Part shown: one piece after another, positions 61,276 to 64,000 of the stretch
How the letters are laid out: each line of letters opens with the position of its first letter
Numbering within the stretch: position 1 is the first letter of the stretch
The notes under the pieces: generated by a model
Told to the model about the DNA's origin: nothing
Seen by the model: the letters and a program-made list of their open reading frames with translations, nothing else
The model's database searches: none
Assembly: GCA_965260995.1 (NCBI GenBank)
Contig: CBDHCD010000001.1
Location: 248,001 to 312,000, forward strand
Length of the DNA: 64,000 bases
Direction of reading: 5' to 3'
Source: JBBROS01 sp965260995
Lineage (GTDB): Bacteria > Pseudomonadota > Alphaproteobacteria > Acetobacterales > Acetobacteraceae
Made by a program: the position numbers and the translations under genes

Positions 61276-62052
61276 ATGAGCGAACCGTTGCCCGCCCTCA
61301 TCGCCGCCCTCGCATCCGGCGAGGTGCGCGTGGTGGACCTGAGCCAGCCGTTGTCGCCCGAGACGGCAGTGATCGGCCTGCCGCCGCCGTTCGCGCGATC
61401 GGCGCCGTTCACCATGACGCCGATCTCGCGCTACGACGACGCGGGACCGAGCTGGTACTGGAACAACATCGGCCTGGGCGAGCACACCGGAACCCACTTC
61501 GACGCGCCGGTGCACTGGGTCACCGGCCGGGCGCTGCCGGACAACAGCACGGACCTGATCCCGCCGCAGCGCCTCGCCGCCCCGGCCTGCGTCGTTGATG
61601 CCGAAGCGGAGTGCGCCGCCAACCCCGGTTTCCTGCTGACCCGTGAGCGGCTGAACGCGTGGGAAGCCGAGCACGGCCGCGTCCCGGCGGGGGCGTGGCT
61701 GCTGCTGCGGAGCGGCTGGTCCCGCCGCACGGGCGACGCGTTCCTCAACCTCGGCGACACGGGGCCGCTGACGCCCGGGCCGGACGCGGCGTGCGTGCGG
61801 TTCATGGTCGAGGAGCGGGACGTGGCCGGATTCGGCACCGAATGCGTCGGCACCGACGCCGGCCAGGCCTTCGGATTCGAGCCTCCGTTCCCGTGCCACG
61901 CGCTGATGCACGGCGCGGGCAAGTTCGGCTTGGCGAGCCTGGCCAACCTTGATCAGTTGCCGCCGACTGGGGCGTTGCTGATCGCGCCGCCGCTTAAGAT
62001 CGTGGGCGGGTCGGGCAGCCCGTGCCGAGTGCTGGCGCTGGTTGGGCGTTGA
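61276..62052 (+). CDS. cyclase family protein (kynurenine formamidase-like)
   Basis: A 258-residue metal-dependent hydrolase. The PF04199 signature is complete: VVDLSQPLSPET at the N-terminus and the metal motif HTGTHFDAPVHW. Later come LLLRSGWSRRTGD, VGTDAG and CHALMHGAGKFGLASLANLD. Family members include kynurenine formamidase and isatin hydrolase. GGAAGGAAG precedes ATG 61276; an in-frame upstream ATG at 61240 is less well placed. No operon partner is evident. Confidence 0.9.
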   Translation: MSEPLPALIAALASGEVRVVDLSQPLSPETAVIGLPPPFARSAPFTMTPISRYDDAGPSWYWNNIGLGEHTGTHFDAPVHWVTGRALPDNSTDLIPPQRLAAPACVVDAEAECAANPGFLLTRERLNAWEAEHGRVPAGAWLLLRSGWSRRTGDAFLNLGDTGPLTPGPDAACVRFMVEERDVAGFGTECVGTDAGQAFGFEPPFPCHALMHGAGKFGLASLANLDQLPPTGALLIAPPLKIVGGSGSPCRVLALVGR

Positions 62053-62308
62053 TCGTCGCCGGGAGCCGCGCTCCGGTGATCAGCGTGCCGCGATTCGGAG
62101 GTTGCGGCGCCCGCGCCCGGACGGTGCCGACGCCGCGGGTCCGCGGCAGGTCAGGGTGACGCGCCCGACGCCTTCTTCCGACCAGCCGGCGCCCTGCCGT
62201 TTCGACTCCGGCCGCTGATCCGTATCTCGCCGGCCCTGCGCCGCCTGCCCTCCGGCTGGCGTCAGACGGAAACCTGGGCCGTGGAGACGCATCGGCGCGG
62301 CCCGGCAG

Positions 62309-63532
62309 TCAGTCAGCGTCCTCTCGGGCCGACTCCGCCGTCTCCGGCATCAGCAGCCATAGCAGCCCCAGGCCGCCCGCGGCCACGACGGCCAGGGTGG
62401 CGAAGCCCCAGAAGTTGCCCCATGTCTCCGCCAGGTAGCCGACGGCGGTCGTGCTGATGGTGGCGCCGATGCCGGAGATCATCCCCACCGCGCCAAGCGC
62501 CAGGTTGTAGCGGCCAGTTCCCTTGGCGCAGTCCGCCACCACGAGCGGGATCAGGATGCCGATCACCGCCGCGGTCAGGCCGCCCAGCACCTGCACGGCG
62601 ACCAGGTGCCAGGGATCGAGGATGAAGGCGAACAGCGTCGCCCGCGCCAGCAACGCGGCGAACGCCGCGGTCAGCAGCCATTTGCGCCCCCAGTCCTCCG
62701 CCTTCCGCGCGATCCAGGTGGCGATCAGCGCCGTGACGAGCTGCGGCACGAGCACGAGGGCGGCGGTGATGATCTCTGACTCCGACTCGTGGTTCGCTGC
62801 CAAGTGCTCGCCCGCCAGCGGCAGCATGGAGGCGTTGGCGAACTGGAACAGGAACATGCAGCCCGCGAACACCATGAGCGGGCGGTTGTCCAGCAAGTCG
62901 CGCCAGGAGCCTTGCTCGCCGTCCCCGCCTTCGCTCTTGGGCGACTGCCGCGCGCGGGCGTAGTCGATCTCGTCGCCCCGTATCATGCGGAGCGCGAAGG
63001 CCGCCGGAACGCATAGCGCCGCCGCCGCGAAGAACGGCCATTCGGGCGAGAGGAAATACCCGAGCGCGCCCATGCCCGCGGCGGTCGAGGCGTTGCCCAG
63101 CGCGTCGTAGCGATGGTTGCGCCCGACCCGCGTATGGTAGGCGCGGTGGCCGACCAGGCCCAGCCCGACGGCCGCGACCGCCGTGCGGACCGCGCCCCCG
63201 GTGATGCCGTGCAGCGCCTCGCCCGCCATGACGGGAAGGTATTGCGGGAACAGCGCGATCAACAGCGCCCCGGCCGCGATGCAGGCCAAGCAGACCGCGA
63301 CCACCAGCCGCTTCCGCCGCACCTTGTCCACCAGCCAGCCCGCCGGCAACTGGCTCGCCAGGGCCACGGCGCTGTTCGCCGTGATGACCGTGCCGATGGC
63401 TCCCTGCGACCACCCCTCCGTCGTCAGGTAAACGGCGACGAACGGCCCGAACGCCGTTTCCACGTCGCTGATGAAGAAGTTCAACCAGTCGAGGCCGCGT
63501 TGGCTCCGGTCCGAAGGGTGCGGTGAGGGCAA
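62309..63532 (-). CDS. MFS transporter
   Basis: A 407-residue protein with about twelve hydrophobic helices. WLNFFISDVETAFGPFVAVY begins the first helix, and GYFLSP and the central loop with charged residues separate the two halves. The inter-helix motif between TM2 and TM3 reads LVDKVRRKRLVVAVC, the MFS motif A position. The initiator appears to be TTG at 63532 with GAAGAAG upstream. It is 17 bp downstream of the partial gene at the right edge. The substrate is unknown. Confidence 0.85.
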   Translation of the reverse strand: MPSPHPSDRSQRGLDWLNFFISDVETAFGPFVAVYLTTEGWSQGAIGTVITANSAVALASQLPAGWLVDKVRRKRLVVAVCLACIAAGALLIALFPQYLPVMAGEALHGITGGAVRTAVAAVGLGLVGHRAYHTRVGRNHRYDALGNASTAAGMGALGYFLSPEWPFFAAAALCVPAAFALRMIRGDEIDYARARQSPKSEGGDGEQGSWRDLLDNRPLMVFAGCMFLFQFANASMLPLAGEHLAANHESESEIITAALVLVPQLVTALIATWIARKAEDWGRKWLLTAAFAALLARATLFAFILDPWHLVAVQVLGGLTAAVIGILIPLVVADCAKGTGRYNLALGAVGMISGIGATISTTAVGYLAETWGNFWGFATLAVVAAGGLGLLWLLMPETAESAREDAD

Positions 63533-63549
63533 GGCTTCTTCAACTCACG

Positions 63550-64000
63550 TCATGGCTCCAGCAGGAACGGCCCCGAACGGCCCAGGATCATGCCGTCGCC
63601 GTTCACGAACACGAACACGACCGCCTTCACCCCGGCCTCGGCGTCCGGCGCCACGACATCCGCCGCCACCGTGCCGTTCCCCGAGGTCCGCGCCCGCCCG
63701 ACGATCTCGTAAGCAGCGCCCGGCGGCCCGGCCCCGATCGACACCGCCTCGTCTGGCGCTAACCCCGTCGCCGCCACCGTCACCGTTGATCCCCGCGCGC
63801 CCCGCTCCGGCGTCATCACCACCGACGGCGCGTCCGACGGCCTGCCCGTCAGGCCCACGCTGCCGCCGAGGTCCTGCAGCTTGGATTTCAGCTCGGGATG
63901 ACGGTCGAGCAAATCCTGCGTCGAGGTCCCGACCTTGTCGGCCAGGTCGGTCACCGCGTTGACCGCGCTGTTGCCGAGGTTGCTCAGCGCCGTGCCGAGA
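63550..64000 (-). CDS. partial gene at right edge, Ig-like secreted/structural protein
   Basis: The frame is open to the window end and ends at 63550. The visible part contains LGTALSNLGNSAVNAVTDLA, then SVVMTPERGARGSTVTVAAT and VVFVFVNGDGMILGRSGPFL. The beta-rich pattern resembles an Ig-like or IPT-type domain of a surface or secreted protein. The N-terminus lies beyond the window, so the family cannot be settled. Confidence 0.55.
   Translation of the reverse strand, partial: LGTALSNLGNSAVNAVTDLADKVGTSTQDLLDRHPELKSKLQDLGGSVGLTGRPSDAPSVVMTPERGARGSTVTVAATGLAPDEAVSIGAGPPGAAYEIVGRARTSGNGTVAADVVAPDAEAGVKAVVFVFVNGDGMILGRSGPFLLEP

Overview
The window is GC-rich throughout, with gene families and codon habits typical of alphaproteobacteria. 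The PEP-CTERM protein, the plasmid-type ScpA/ParA genes and the IS repertoire suggest a Rhodospirillales/Acetobacteraceae-like organism, but this assignment is an inference. The density of insertion sequences, integrases, toxin-antitoxin pairs and broken genes between about 15 and 53 kb points to a plasmid/chromid or a heavily reworked genomic island. No rRNA, tRNA or CRISPR array was recognised.

1-14.7 kb: after a DDE transposase at the left edge comes an oxidoreductase/detoxification region. A leftward operon (muconolactone-isomerase-like protein, SDR, two NmrA-type NAD(P)-binding proteins, ABM monooxygenase-like protein) diverges from a MarR regulator. The rightward genes are a YCII-like protein, WrbA quinone reductase, a GST, XapX, an MFS exporter and a LysR regulator, followed by an alpha/beta hydrolase, a benzoylformate-decarboxylase-like ThDP enzyme and a rubredoxin-headed metallo-hydrolase. 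Two near-identical 19-bp palindromes lie in the promoter regions of wrbA and the hydrolase and look like shared operators.

15-34.5 kb: an IS graveyard (ISL3 remnant, two identical 1200-bp IS4-family copies, several IS6-family copies and solo ends, an IS701 fragment, a 3.4-kb IS21-type element, an IS5-family element). Embedded between two inverted IS6 copies is the most notable content: dpdA-dpdB-queE-queD', the modification half of a 7-deazaguanine DNA modification (Dpd) system. Its dpdA start is fused to an IS6 end. Its queD is cut after 14 codons and joined by IS6 to a decapitated plasmid parA. A VapBC pair and HflX GTPase follow.

34.5-48.6 kb: a large UPF1-like SF1 helicase, a serine-recombinase remnant, a DUF2934 protein and a MazF-type pair. 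Then come two divergent tyrosine-recombinase genes (one apparently catalytically dead) around a palindromic candidate recombination core, an uncharacterised protein and a ScpA paralogue, a second VapBC, an AsmA-family protein, an integrase fragment and another IS6 copy.

48.6-64 kb: a copper module (CueR, CopA, CopZ and a broken four-helix Csp-like copper-storage gene) with two MerR-type 19-bp-spacer promoters. A sensor histidine kinase and a prolyl oligopeptidase follow. Next is a tightly overlapping cluster (TIGR04282 transferase, multi-membrane glycosyltransferase, radical SAM/SPASM enzyme, GT2), then a cyclase-family hydrolase, an MFS transporter and a partial gene at the right edge.
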